Of a stretch of 64,000 nucleotides of DNA, positions 41,682 to 50,285 are shown in pieces. Location of the stretch: the NCBI GenBank assembly GCA_965223235.1, contig CBDCVV010000021.1, positions 496,001 through 560,000 on the forward strand. Reading direction: 5' to 3'. The notes under the pieces are model-generated. The model saw nothing but the letters and a program-made list of their open reading frames with translations. It did not search any database and was not told the DNA's origin. The position numbers and the translations under genes were made by a program. Each line of letters starts with the position of its first letter. Within the stretch, counting starts at the first letter, position 1. The stretch comes from UBA2589 sp965223235 (lineage in GTDB: Bacteria; Gemmatimonadota; Gemmatimonadetes; Longimicrobiales; Gaopeijiaceae).

Positions 41682-42667
41682 GCGTACGCAACATCGACGT
41701 GGTCCGTAGCGCAGACCTCGTCGTCCGGCGCCTACTCGCGGTACAGCCCGGCGAGCAGGTTGCCCTGGTGTGCGACCCGCACTCCGAGATGCAGATGGTC
41801 CACGCACTCGCCGGGGTCGTAGAGAGTGTTGGGGGCGAGTACACGATTCTGACGATGCCGACCCGGACGTTCGAGCGGAAAAACGACCTGACTCCCCCGA
41901 TCGAGCTCGCCTTGGGTGCGGCCGACTGCCTAATCGGGCTCACAGGGTCATGCGGTGCCCCCACCTACTCGAAGGCGGTCAAGGAGCGGTTCGAGAAGAA
42001 GAAGCTGCGCGCCATCTCTATGGTGATGCGCACTTTGGACAACTTCACTGAAGGAGGTGCGCGCGCCGACTACGACGCTCTCTCGGAAGATGGCCACCGC
42101 CTCGCAGCCATCTGGCGAGAGTCCGACGAGATTCACGTCACGACCCCAGCGGGTACCGACCTACGAGCGCCGATCGCCGGCGAAGAAGTCTTCATCGAAT
42201 GCGGATTTGCCACGGATCCAGGTCAGGAGGCTGCCTTCTCGGACGGTGAAGTGTCCCAAATGCCCCGCCAAGACTCCGCCGCAGGCGTCGTAGTGGTCGA
42301 TGGGCCCATCGCCCACATCGGTACGCCGGAGAGTCCCATTTCTCTCCTGATCGAAAAAGGGCGTGTCGTCGACGTGAAAGGTGATACGCCTCAGGCGGCA
42401 GAGCTTCGACGCCTCATCGAAACGATCCCCGACGCGGACAACATCGCCGAGATCGGGATCGGCCTGAATCCGGCGTGTCGCCGAAACGGTGACTTCGAGG
42501 AGGAGAAGAAGGCACGGGGCCTCGTCCACGTGGCCATCGGGGACAACATCTTCTACGGCGGCGGCGTCGAGTGCGCCGTGCACATGGATATGGTGATGTA
42601 CCAGCCGACGGTGCGACTCGACGACGTTGTGGTGGTCGACGCGGGGGAGGTGCAACTTGAGAGATGA
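41678..42667 (+). CDS. M29-family (AmpS/NicX-like) metalloprotein
   Basis: 329 residues. LLAVQPGEQVALVCDPHSEMQMVHALAGVVESVGGEY and FIECGFATDPG, then AEIGIGLNPACRRNG and VAIGDNIFYGGGVECAVHMDMVM, fit the M29 fold shared by thermophilic aminopeptidases (AmpS) and 2,5-dihydroxypyridine dioxygenase (NicX). The His/Asp set near the C-terminus would bind metal. Aminopeptidase and ring-cleaving dioxygenase cannot be told apart from sequence alone. Coupling to the D-aminoacylase gene favours a peptide or amino-acid role. Overlaps both neighbours by 4 bp. Confidence 0.78.
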   Translation: MSVRNIDVVRSADLVVRRLLAVQPGEQVALVCDPHSEMQMVHALAGVVESVGGEYTILTMPTRTFERKNDLTPPIELALGAADCLIGLTGSCGAPTYSKAVKERFEKKKLRAISMVMRTLDNFTEGGARADYDALSEDGHRLAAIWRESDEIHVTTPAGTDLRAPIAGEEVFIECGFATDPGQEAAFSDGEVSQMPRQDSAAGVVVVDGPIAHIGTPESPISLLIEKGRVVDVKGDTPQAAELRRLIETIPDADNIAEIGIGLNPACRRNGDFEEEKKARGLVHVAIGDNIFYGGGVECAVHMDMVMYQPTVRLDDVVVVDAGEVQLER

Positions 42668-43737
42668 CAACAGACGACAAGTATGAGGTAAGGCTAGCCG
42701 GTGATGCCGACCGACAAGACGTCGTTCGCCTCGTATCGGAGTGGATCGGACACGATGCGACGGATCGGTTCGAGTGGCTGTACCGGAGTAATCCACACGG
42801 CGTAGCCCTTTCGTGGGTCGCGGCGGATCGTACTACGGGAGCGATCGATGCCGTCACGTCGGTATTCCCCCGCCACGTCCTCGTAGACGGTCAGCGTCGA
42901 ATCGGATCGATCGGTGGAGACGCCTACGTAGCCCCGGCGGCACGCCGGAGAGGGCTCGCCACCCGAATGCATGAATCATGTCGAAGCGACATGGGCCTCG
43001 AGACGGTCGAGTTCATGTACGGCGTACCCTTGGTCCACAATCTGCGAGCCCTGCTCAAGGCCGGCACGACGGAGGTCGGGACGTTCCATCTCTACGTGCG
43101 TACGCTGTCCGCCAGCCACCTTGCGGAGCGGTTCGCAGCCAAAGCCCAAGACCGGTTTCGCGTCCGCCTCCCGCCTGTAGCCGTCCGACCTGTGGCCACG
43201 GCGGCGCAGGCATTCACGAACCGAAACCTTCCGTCCGGCGATTCGCTCGTGGCGCGACCAACTCGGCTGTTCGGGGAAGCGTGGGATCGATGGTTCAGCG
43301 ATCACGCTCCTGAGATCGGGGTTTGCTGCGTCCGAGACTCGGCCTACCTCAACTTCAGGTACTCGCCAGGCTCGAAGACAAGTCTCGAGCCCTATATCGT
43401 CGAGGAGGGAGAGCAGATTCGCGGGATGTTCACGCTCGACCGTGAAGGAAACACAGCCCGCGTCTACGACTTTTTCGCGGGCACCGACGTCAGGAACATG
43501 CGAGCAGTCATTGGGACGCTGGTCCGAACCGCAACCGAATCCGGCTACGAACGCCTCGAGTTCGAGACGACCGCCTTTGCCGGGCTAACCGCGGAACTGG
43601 TGCGCGCCGGGTTCATCGAACGACCACCGGGAGAGTCGTCGACCTTCCAGGTCTTGGCTGGCGATGCCGTCGCGAGAGCTGGATCACTCTTCGCCGCGAA
43701 TGGGTGGTACTTCCTGCACGGGGATCAGGACCTGTAG
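42664..43737 (+). CDS. GNAT-family N-acetyltransferase
   Basis: 357 residues. GNAT fold in the N-terminal half with the acetyl-CoA loop region IGSIGGDAYVAPAARRRGLATRMHESC (motif A R-x-x-G-x-A) and a beta strand HVLVDGQRRIGSIG before it. The C-terminal half appears to contain a second, degenerate GNAT-like or Eis-like domain (NTARVYDFFAGTDVRNMRAVIGTLVRTATESGYERLEFET). The substrate is unknown; co-translation with the amidohydrolase and M29 genes suggests an amino acid or dipeptide. It ends 18 bp from the convergent RidA gene. Confidence 0.8.
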   Translation: MTTDDKYEVRLAGDADRQDVVRLVSEWIGHDATDRFEWLYRSNPHGVALSWVAADRTTGAIDAVTSVFPRHVLVDGQRRIGSIGGDAYVAPAARRRGLATRMHESCRSDMGLETVEFMYGVPLVHNLRALLKAGTTEVGTFHLYVRTLSASHLAERFAAKAQDRFRVRLPPVAVRPVATAAQAFTNRNLPSGDSLVARPTRLFGEAWDRWFSDHAPEIGVCCVRDSAYLNFRYSPGSKTSLEPYIVEEGEQIRGMFTLDREGNTARVYDFFAGTDVRNMRAVIGTLVRTATESGYERLEFETTAFAGLTAELVRAGFIERPPGESSTFQVLAGDAVARAGSLFAANGWYFLHGDQDL

Positions 43738-43755
43738 ACGTGGCGAGCCGAGTTG

Positions 43756-44139
43756 CTACGACCTCTTCTTCGCCACCAACTCGATCTCGACGTCTGCACC
43801 CATCGGTAGACCGGCGACGGCTACCGTCGTCCGCGCCGGCGGAGGAGCGTTGAAGCGTGTCACGTACGCCTCGTTCATGGCAGAGAAATCCGCCATGTCG
43901 GTGAGGTAGACGTTCACCTTTACGACGTCGTCAGAGGAGAGCCCTCCATCCGCCAACACGGCGAAGAGATTGTCGAAGCACTGATGCGTCTGGGCACCGA
44001 TGCCACCCTCCTTGAGTGCCCCGGTCTCTGGATCAATCGGGGTTTGCCCAGAGCAGAATACGTGGGTCCCGTCGTCGATGGCGTGCGAATACGGACCGAT
44101 CGCCGAGGCGGTCGCACTCGACAGGGGTCTACGCGTCAC
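43756..44139 (-). CDS. ridA: RidA-family enamine/imine deaminase
   Basis: 127 residues from the GTG at 44139. That start makes GTGA overlap with the upstream gene and gives the usual RidA length; the longer frame to 44244 adds 35 unrelated residues. Signature features: SAIGPYSHAIDDGTHVFCSGQTPIDPETGAL, VVKVNVYLTDMADFSAMNEAYVTRF and PARTTVAVAGLPMGADVEIELVA, where the Arg binds the substrate carboxylate. It releases ammonia from 2-aminoacrylate-type intermediates produced by PLP enzymes. Last gene of the long minus-strand run. Confidence 0.9.
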   Translation of the reverse strand: MTRRPLSSATASAIGPYSHAIDDGTHVFCSGQTPIDPETGALKEGGIGAQTHQCFDNLFAVLADGGLSSDDVVKVNVYLTDMADFSAMNEAYVTRFNAPPPARTTVAVAGLPMGADVEIELVAKKRS

Positions 44140-44330
44140 TTGATAATGGCCATCGGAAGCAAGACCACGTAGGCGAGCACCAAGAGCAATGGCGCCGCGG
44201 TGATCGACCCGTTGCTGAGGAGCCAGTATCCGATCGCGAGGCACGCAATTCCGGCGACCCCGAGGATCGCGTTGACCCGCGTGAACTGAAGGGGGGTCCC
44301 CACGCTGTTCGCAGCTTCGTTCTTTGCCAT
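44136..44330 (-). CDS. Small two-helix membrane protein
   Basis: 64 residues from the ATG at 44330 (MAKNEAANSVGTPLQFTRVNAILG); the open frame runs on to 44612 but overlaps the NtrC-type gene there. Two hydrophobic helices, NAILGVAGIACLAIGYWLL and APLLLVLAYVVLLPMAI, separated by a short Asn-Gly loop, resemble the small DUF3098-type membrane proteins. Its stop overlaps the ridA start. Function unknown. Confidence 0.65.
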   Translation of the reverse strand: MAKNEAANSVGTPLQFTRVNAILGVAGIACLAIGYWLLSNGSITAAPLLLVLAYVVLLPMAIIK

Positions 44331-44362
44331 GGTCCGAATGCTATGAGTAGCCGCCGAGAGGG

Positions 44363-45682
44363 TCAATCGCCCAAGTGGGCCTTCAATTCCTTCTTCGTGA
44401 TGCCCAAGAGCTTCGACGCCGTTGCCTCGTCCCCTCCGACAGAATCGAGGACGGTCCGAATGTGGCGTACGATCGCCGCCGACAGCGTCACATCTTCTTC
44501 GGCGTCGTCGGAGTCTTCCAGAATCAAATGGTCGGCCCCGATTACGGTGCCCCGCGCAACGATCGCGCCTCTCAGCAACGCGTTCTCCAACTCGCGGACG
44601 TTCCCGGGCCACTCGTACGCCGTGAGCCGCGCGACTGCCTCGTCGGAGATCCGGCGCACGTCTCTCCCTGTCTCTTCGCGGATCCGGCCGAGCAAGGCGG
44701 TCGCCACCAATTCGATATCGCCAGGACGCTCCCGGAGGGGTGGCACATCGATCTCGACGACTTTGAGGCGAAAGTAGAGGTCCTCGCGGAAGCGCCCCTC
44801 TTCAATGAGTGCCTCGATCGGTTGGTGCGTGGCCGCGATCACCCGGGCTTCGGTCGCCTTGGGTTGTTCGCCCCCGACAGGGTAGAAGCGCCGTTCCTGG
44901 AGAACTCTGAGGAGCTTGGTTTGGAAGTCGGGGGAGGTGTCACCGATCTCGTCGAGGAAGATCGTACCCCGCCCTGCTAGCTCGAAGTACCCCTTCCGGG
45001 CCCCGGTCGCGCCCGTGAACGCACCCTTTACGTGTCCAAAGAGCTCAGACTCGAGTAGGGTATCGGTCAACGCCGTACAATTGACGGCGATGAACGGCTC
45101 GGCGGAAAACTCGGAGTTCTCGTGAATCCCGCGAGCGATGACCTCTTTTCCGGTCCCCGTCTCGCCACGAATCAAGACGGTGGCCCGATTCGCCGCTAAG
45201 ACGCCGATCGTCTTGTAGATATCGATCATCCGCGGATTGCGACCAACCAAGCGTCCCCTGGGCAAAGCCGCTACCGCATCGGGTGTCTCGGTCGTCTCGA
45301 CGAGCTCACGCTCTCGGAAGCATCGGTCGGCGAGCGCCTGCACGGCCTTGGGGTCGACCGGCTTCACAAGGAAGTCGAACGCTCCCGACTTCATGGCCGA
45401 CACGGCCGTCTCCATGTCGTCGTGAGCCGTCATCACGACGACCTCGACACCATCCATCGCCCCGCGGACCTTCTCGAGGAGTTCCAGGCCGGTCATACCG
45501 GACATACGCACATCGGTGACGATCATCCCTGGATCGAACGCCTTCACGCGTGCCAACGCCTTCTCCGCGCTCTCCGCAGTCTCGACTTCATATCCGGCGT
45601 GCGCGAGGCGCATCGACAGCACCTCGAGGCCGTCTGTATCGTCGTCGACGACCAGAATCCGCGCGCTCGTTGACTCACTCAT
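44363..45682 (-). CDS. NtrC-family sigma-54 response regulator
   Basis: 439 residues. Receiver domain with D57 (VTDVRMSG), then a sigma-54 AAA+ domain: Walker A GETGTGKE (173-180), GAFTGA (220-225) for sigma-54 contact, Walker B-like GTIFLDEIGD, and R-finger region EWPGNVREL. A C-terminal Fis-like helix-turn-helix ends ATASKLLGITKKELKAHLGD. It starts at the ATG at 45682, which overlaps the stop of the upstream protease gene. No sensor kinase lies nearby, so it is an orphan regulator. The longer upstream frame is a shadow of the protease gene. Confidence 0.92.
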   Translation of the reverse strand: MSESTSARILVVDDDTDGLEVLSMRLAHAGYEVETAESAEKALARVKAFDPGMIVTDVRMSGMTGLELLEKVRGAMDGVEVVVMTAHDDMETAVSAMKSGAFDFLVKPVDPKAVQALADRCFRERELVETTETPDAVAALPRGRLVGRNPRMIDIYKTIGVLAANRATVLIRGETGTGKEVIARGIHENSEFSAEPFIAVNCTALTDTLLESELFGHVKGAFTGATGARKGYFELAGRGTIFLDEIGDTSPDFQTKLLRVLQERRFYPVGGEQPKATEARVIAATHQPIEALIEEGRFREDLYFRLKVVEIDVPPLRERPGDIELVATALLGRIREETGRDVRRISDEAVARLTAYEWPGNVRELENALLRGAIVARGTVIGADHLILEDSDDAEEDVTLSAAIVRHIRTVLDSVGGDEATASKLLGITKKELKAHLGD

Positions 45683-46713
45683 GATTCGTCTCCTACCCCG
45701 GGAGCCCCCCGCGCAGGTCCAGGGCCGGCTCCATTCTCTTCGATCCACCACGCCGGCGCATCGGGTCCTTCCCCCGCTCTGAGCTTCGCCAGCTTCTGAC
45801 GGTTGTACGCGCGACGGCCGCGCAGCATGAAGAGCAAGAGGAGTGCCAAGAAGGCCCAAAACACGACAGAGTGGCTCAGCACGAAGAGCCAACCATACCT
45901 GCGACGCACATGCCGCTTCCATTGTCCCTCGAACTGGCCGGTCGTGAGACCGAACGTTTCGCGGAATGCACTCTCGAACGAACCAGAGCCGCGCCATCGG
46001 TCCAGGAAGAGTCGGAGCCCCTCTTGTCCTCCGGGCTCGAGAAGCCACGTGACGGCACTGGCCGAAAGGAGATAGGCGACGTCGGCCTGAGCCCTCGACG
46101 TCGGCCACCCCAGCTCCAAGGAATCGAGCGGAGGTGTCCGGCCCGCTGCAATCGCAATCCGCAGCCGCCATGCCTCCGAAGCGTCGAAGCCCGCCGAGGC
46201 CCACTGCGCATACCCTTCGTTGAACCAACGAGGGATCCTGAGTCCTTCGAGATGCATCGATAAGCCGAGGTGTGCCCACTCGTGTCGAAGAGTCCTCAAC
46301 CCTTCCCCATCCACCACCCGCACACCCTCGCCTGTCGGCATGACCAGCATGTTCAGCGACGGAATCGCCACCCCCGCCCGCCACTCTGGAACGACACCTC
46401 CTGTAAGCTCATCGAAGGCCGCAGGCGTGTGTGCGAGCACCGCCTCGACGTCACGAGGCACGCCATCCTCCAGACCCGGGAGCGACGCCTGTCCATCGAG
46501 GAGTAAACGCACCCGTCTCGCGACCAACGAGTCCTGAGGCGCGAACCAGACCCGCGCCCGTTCCCCTGTCGTCGATTGGTACGAGACCCCGTCTACGAGC
46601 TCTGGGATCACCGAGTCGGTCGTAACCTGGGCTCGGACGGGACCGACCATCGCGACCAACGTCACGCTTGAAGCGACGACGGCGATCCCTAGCCAGCGGG
46701 GCTTGGGCGGCAC
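45679..46713 (-). CDS. Membrane-anchored gluzincin (peptidase MA-like)
   Basis: 344 residues with an N-terminal signal (…VAMVGPVRAQV) and a C-terminal helix (FVLSHSVVFWAFLALLLLFML). Catalytic motif HEWAH at 144-148 and downstream E166 in RWFNEGYAQWAS, the gluzincin pattern HExxH…NE. The segment AYLLSASAVTWLLEPGGQEGLRLFLDRW matches the helical part of peptidase MA-family proteins. The catalytic part would face the periplasm, with the C-terminus inside. It overlaps the orphan NtrC-type gene by 4 bp and lies 1 bp from the DUF4388-TPR gene. Substrate unknown. Confidence 0.82.
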   Translation of the reverse strand: MPPKPRWLGIAVVASSVTLVAMVGPVRAQVTTDSVIPELVDGVSYQSTTGERARVWFAPQDSLVARRVRLLLDGQASLPGLEDGVPRDVEAVLAHTPAAFDELTGGVVPEWRAGVAIPSLNMLVMPTGEGVRVVDGEGLRTLRHEWAHLGLSMHLEGLRIPRWFNEGYAQWASAGFDASEAWRLRIAIAAGRTPPLDSLELGWPTSRAQADVAYLLSASAVTWLLEPGGQEGLRLFLDRWRGSGSFESAFRETFGLTTGQFEGQWKRHVRRRYGWLFVLSHSVVFWAFLALLLLFMLRGRRAYNRQKLAKLRAGEGPDAPAWWIEENGAGPGPARGAPGVGDES

Positions 46714-46714
46714 G

Positions 46715-48331
46715 CTAGTCGGTCGCGAGCAACTCCAGGTTCGCCTTTACCGCCTCATTGTACGGATTCAGGTCGAGCGCCCGGCGCCACAGAAGAAGAG
46801 CGACGTCGCGATCGTTGTCGCGATACGCCATGGTTCCCAACCTCAAGTACACGTCGTCTCCGAGGCGGGGTTGGAGCTTGACCGCTTTCTCGTATTGCGC
46901 CCGAGCGACCTCGTGGTCGCCGTGCGCGTACGCCTGATCGCCGAGGCTCTTGTGGGCCTGCGGCAGCGGTTGGGACCCGTGCGTGGCGCGCTTGTACAGC
47001 GCCGCGGCCGCATCGACCTCACCTCGCCGCTCCAACACCTGCCCCGTATTCACGAGGAGAGGACCGGAGTGGGGATAGTGGCCGAGGCCCTCCCGACCTA
47101 CCGCCACCGCGTAGTCCAGATCGCCGCTCACTGCCGCGGCGAGCACCGTGTAGGCGTAGTAGCGCGGGTTCGGGCGCTTCACTTCACCCGAAGTGCGGTA
47201 CAGTCTCAGGGCATCGAGCGCCTTGGTCACATCTCCTCGTTTCACATGGATCACGGCACGGGCGAGGTGGATCTCTGGATCGGTCGGCTTGCTGACGAGC
47301 GCTTCGTCGAGGGCCCCGAGAGCCTCGTCATACCTGCCCAAGAGCTCGAGAATCAGCGCCGTATTCCGGTGAACGGCGTAGTTGCCAGCGCCGGGGGGCA
47401 TCGTTCCGAAGTGGTTCAACGCCGCGTCGAGGTCCCCGCGCCGAAACGCGATCAAACCCATCATGAAGTTCGCACGGCTCTGAGTGGGCTCGATCTGGAT
47501 CGCCTGCTCGAACTCTCGAGACGCATCTTCCAGCATCCCCGAACGGTAGAATGCGGTTCCTACGTTCAGATGCTGTTGGAGCGATTCGTCCCCGCCGGTC
47601 TCCTCGGTGGTACTCCGCTCTCCCGCGCGGGACACGAAGCCGGCCTGAATCAGCCCGAAGAGGGCCTTTCCCGTGTCGAACTCCACTAGGCCGGCTTCGT
47701 CCATGATCTCGTGGGCCGTGCGCTGCCCATCGATAAACGGCAAAACCTTCCGCTGATCCTTCGTCAGTTCGACTTCTTCATCGGACTCGTCCGGATTCTT
47801 GTCGAGCTGAAAGACGATGTCGAAGGAGGGGATCTTCTTCTCGATCTGACTCCACTCGTCCACCCGGCGGGCCCCTTCCATGAGGAGCGCCTCTGGAGGG
47901 ACGTTCACGAGATAGATGCCATCTTCGTCAGGGCTCTGCCCCGGATCGAAGTGGAACGAGCCCTGAGTCCACGCGAAGAGGTGATACACAGCCTCTTCGA
48001 TTTGGAGCTTGATGTACTGGTGGAGCGCCTCTTCGCTGAGTGCTTCCATCTCGACCAGGATCTCGCCGAGGCGCCTTCCCTTGTCGCGCTCCTGCACTTC
48101 GGCGGCCTGCTGCAGGTCCGAACGGGTGATGATGTGATTCCGCACCAAGAGCTCTCCGAGCCGATCGCGGCGGTTCAGCACCGATGCGTGTATCACCCTC
48201 CCTTTCTTGAAGTACACGTAGCCGAAGTTTGACCGATCCGTGATGCTCAGGCAGCCAGTCTTTTGGCCCATCGCGAGTAACTGACAGATATCGGCCAGAC
48301 TGACGTCTTGGAGCGCTCCCTCGATCGCCAC
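46715..48331 (-). CDS. DUF4388-TPR scaffold protein
   Basis: 538 residues. The N-terminal ~110 residues (EGALQDVSLADICQLLAMGQKTGCLSITDRSNFGYVYFKKGRVIHASVLNRRDRLGELL) are a DUF4388/PATAN-type domain, seen in signalling proteins of Deltaproteobacteria and cyanobacteria. A winged-helix-like segment follows (VLPFIDGQRTAHEIMDEAGLVEFDTGKALFGLIQAGFV). From ~255 to the end are about eight TPRs. No enzymatic motifs. Likely a scaffold or adaptor; co-transcription with a DnaA-like ATPase and an NtrC-type regulator suggests a regulatory pathway. Confidence 0.8.
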   Translation of the reverse strand: MAIEGALQDVSLADICQLLAMGQKTGCLSITDRSNFGYVYFKKGRVIHASVLNRRDRLGELLVRNHIITRSDLQQAAEVQERDKGRRLGEILVEMEALSEEALHQYIKLQIEEAVYHLFAWTQGSFHFDPGQSPDEDGIYLVNVPPEALLMEGARRVDEWSQIEKKIPSFDIVFQLDKNPDESDEEVELTKDQRKVLPFIDGQRTAHEIMDEAGLVEFDTGKALFGLIQAGFVSRAGERSTTEETGGDESLQQHLNVGTAFYRSGMLEDASREFEQAIQIEPTQSRANFMMGLIAFRRGDLDAALNHFGTMPPGAGNYAVHRNTALILELLGRYDEALGALDEALVSKPTDPEIHLARAVIHVKRGDVTKALDALRLYRTSGEVKRPNPRYYAYTVLAAAVSGDLDYAVAVGREGLGHYPHSGPLLVNTGQVLERRGEVDAAAALYKRATHGSQPLPQAHKSLGDQAYAHGDHEVARAQYEKAVKLQPRLGDDVYLRLGTMAYRDNDRDVALLLWRRALDLNPYNEAVKANLELLATD

Positions 48332-48356
48332 TAGCTCCCCTCCCCTGCGGAGGCCA

Positions 48357-50156
48357 TCAGTCGAGTTCCTCGATGAGCAGGTCCTCGACGTGCGGCCAAT
48401 GGATCACCGCGTTTTCGGGGCCAGGAAACCAAATGCCGGTGGACTTGCCACCCTCGATCGGAGCCAACTGCGGCTGGGTCTCCGCGGTGTCTTCACTCCG
48501 CAGAGCCGCCACGAAGGTCGAACCCTCCGTGGAGTCCTCTTCGCCGGCCTCGACCAAGTCGAACGGCTCGACCCTCCCGTTGGTCAGCTCGAGCACGAGC
48601 CCGCCTCCGAAGCGAGACGTGAGTCGATCGTCGATTTCCCCGATCGAGCCCGGAGCACAGTTGGCCGCGAACATCATTCGGGCTCCACGCCGCTTGAGCG
48701 CTTCGAAGAGGTGGAAGAACTCATCTTGGGCTCGTTCGGTCTCCGCCAACTCCTGCATCCCATACATCAAGAGGAGGTCGGCCGTCCACCACCGCTCCCT
48801 CCAAGCTCCCGCAACGCCCTCACCGAGAGCCCGGATAAAGTCGGCCGAAAACGACTGAACCGACCCAACCGCCATCTTTAGCTCCGGGTACGCCTCGTCG
48901 TATGAACGTCCCACTGCCCCGAGCATCGTGTTCGCGAGCTCTTCGTCAGGCGCCCACACGTACAGCGGGTTGTAGTCCGGCTTCTCCGCGCCGACGAGCT
49001 GCGCCGCCGCCTTGAGTGCGATTCCCTCGAAGTCGTCCAGGTCATGAAGCTGGGGGCCGCGACCGATCACCGGAAACGGGCGTTGGCGCTCCCGCACCGA
49101 GGTGAGGAGAGCCTCCGCCTCCTCCAACCGCTCTGGATCATCGAGGAGTCCCTGAGCCGCCTCGGGCCACGGGTTTCCAAGCCGCTGTAGCTCGTTGTCG
49201 ATCTCTTGGAGACGTAGGAGGTCGGCCTTGAATCGGGCCAGGTGCTCCTTCCAGTTGCGGGGCTCCGCCGCGTGTTCCAGTAGCTGTTCGAGCCGATGCG
49301 CGGTGAAGCCCTGTCGGTCGGCAGATTCGATAGCTTCAAGGAGAGCCTTTCGCCACGGCTCTTCTCGCTGCTCGACCACACCCGCAACGGTCGAGGTGAG
49401 GTCGCTCAGAAACGAGCCGAACTCGTCGGAGCCCTGGCTCAGGGCGGCTGCCTTGTCCTGCTCTTCGAGGAGGCCCACAACCTCGTCGACCGTGACGCGT
49501 CGCCCCTCTAGATCCTGGGTCGCAAAGATCTTGTTTAGCACGCCACCGAGCTCGCGGACGTTCTTGAGCGGGGCTTTGGCCACGGCCTCGGCTACACCCT
49601 CCTCCAGCGTCTGGCTCTTTTCGCTCGCCTTCTTCCGGATAATGGCGACCCGGGTTTCGTACTGAGGGATGCCCAAGTCGACGATCAGTCCGCCCGAGAA
49701 CCGGGAAAGAAGCCGGGCGTCCAAGCCATCGATCTCCGCCGGCGGACGGTCGCTGGCCAGCACGATCTGTCCCTCGGAAGCCGTCAGCTGGTCGAGAGTC
49801 TTGAGGAGCATCTCTTGAGCTTCCTGCTGCCCGGTCAAGAACTGCACGTCATCAAGGAGTAGGATATCCAGCTCGCCAAACGCGGTGGAGGCTCCATCGC
49901 CGGTCTGTAGAATCGTCTCGAGGCGCTCCAAGTAGACCTCGAGCGCCATGTACTCCACCGAGAGCCCTTGATCTGCGCGGTGCGCGATCGCCGAGAGGAT
50001 ATGGGTCTTGCCTAGCCCAGGCGCCGAGTACAAGAAGAGTGGATTGTAGCTCGTCCCAGGTGACTCAGCGGCACGTCTCGCAGCAGCCGACGCCAATCGA
50101 TTGGCGGGGCCGACTACGAACGTCTCAAAGGTGAGTTTCGGGTCGAGTTCGGACAT
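48357..50156 (-). CDS. DnaA-like protein with tandem AAA+ modules, no DNA-binding domain
   Basis: 599 residues. The N-terminal half is a DnaA-type AAA+ domain: FETFVVGPANRLASAAA, Walker A SAPGLGKTH (44-52), Walker B LLLDDVQF (99-106), SDRPPAEIDGLDARLLSRFSGGL (sensor and box VII-like). A coiled helical linker (~240-360) follows. The C-terminal half is a second copy of the fold: YNPLYVWAPDEELANTMLGAVG in place of the P-loop (no GKT) and DDRLTSRFGGGLVLEL. The C-terminal DNA-binding domain of DnaA (HTH with the DHTTV signature) is absent, so this is not the replication initiator. It starts 25 bp before the DUF4388-TPR gene. Confidence 0.85.
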   Translation of the reverse strand: MSELDPKLTFETFVVGPANRLASAAARRAAESPGTSYNPLFLYSAPGLGKTHILSAIAHRADQGLSVEYMALEVYLERLETILQTGDGASTAFGELDILLLDDVQFLTGQQEAQEMLLKTLDQLTASEGQIVLASDRPPAEIDGLDARLLSRFSGGLIVDLGIPQYETRVAIIRKKASEKSQTLEEGVAEAVAKAPLKNVRELGGVLNKIFATQDLEGRRVTVDEVVGLLEEQDKAAALSQGSDEFGSFLSDLTSTVAGVVEQREEPWRKALLEAIESADRQGFTAHRLEQLLEHAAEPRNWKEHLARFKADLLRLQEIDNELQRLGNPWPEAAQGLLDDPERLEEAEALLTSVRERQRPFPVIGRGPQLHDLDDFEGIALKAAAQLVGAEKPDYNPLYVWAPDEELANTMLGAVGRSYDEAYPELKMAVGSVQSFSADFIRALGEGVAGAWRERWWTADLLLMYGMQELAETERAQDEFFHLFEALKRRGARMMFAANCAPGSIGEIDDRLTSRFGGGLVLELTNGRVEPFDLVEAGEEDSTEGSTFVAALRSEDTAETQPQLAPIEGGKSTGIWFPGPENAVIHWPHVEDLLIEELD

Positions 50157-50285
50157 CGAGCGCCGAGGAGCGATCGTTCGGACGAGCTGGGCGGCCCCAG
50201 CCGCGTCGAGCCGCTAAGTATCGGCGGTTAAAGGCGATTGCAAAAGGGCTGACTCGCAGATGGGCTTCCTGAAGCCATGGCTCGG

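Noticed and set aside
45683..46384. Extended N-terminus of the NtrC-type regulator
   Set aside because: This stretch is the other frame of the gluzincin gene; the receiver starts at MSESTSARILVVDDD with a 4-bp overlap.
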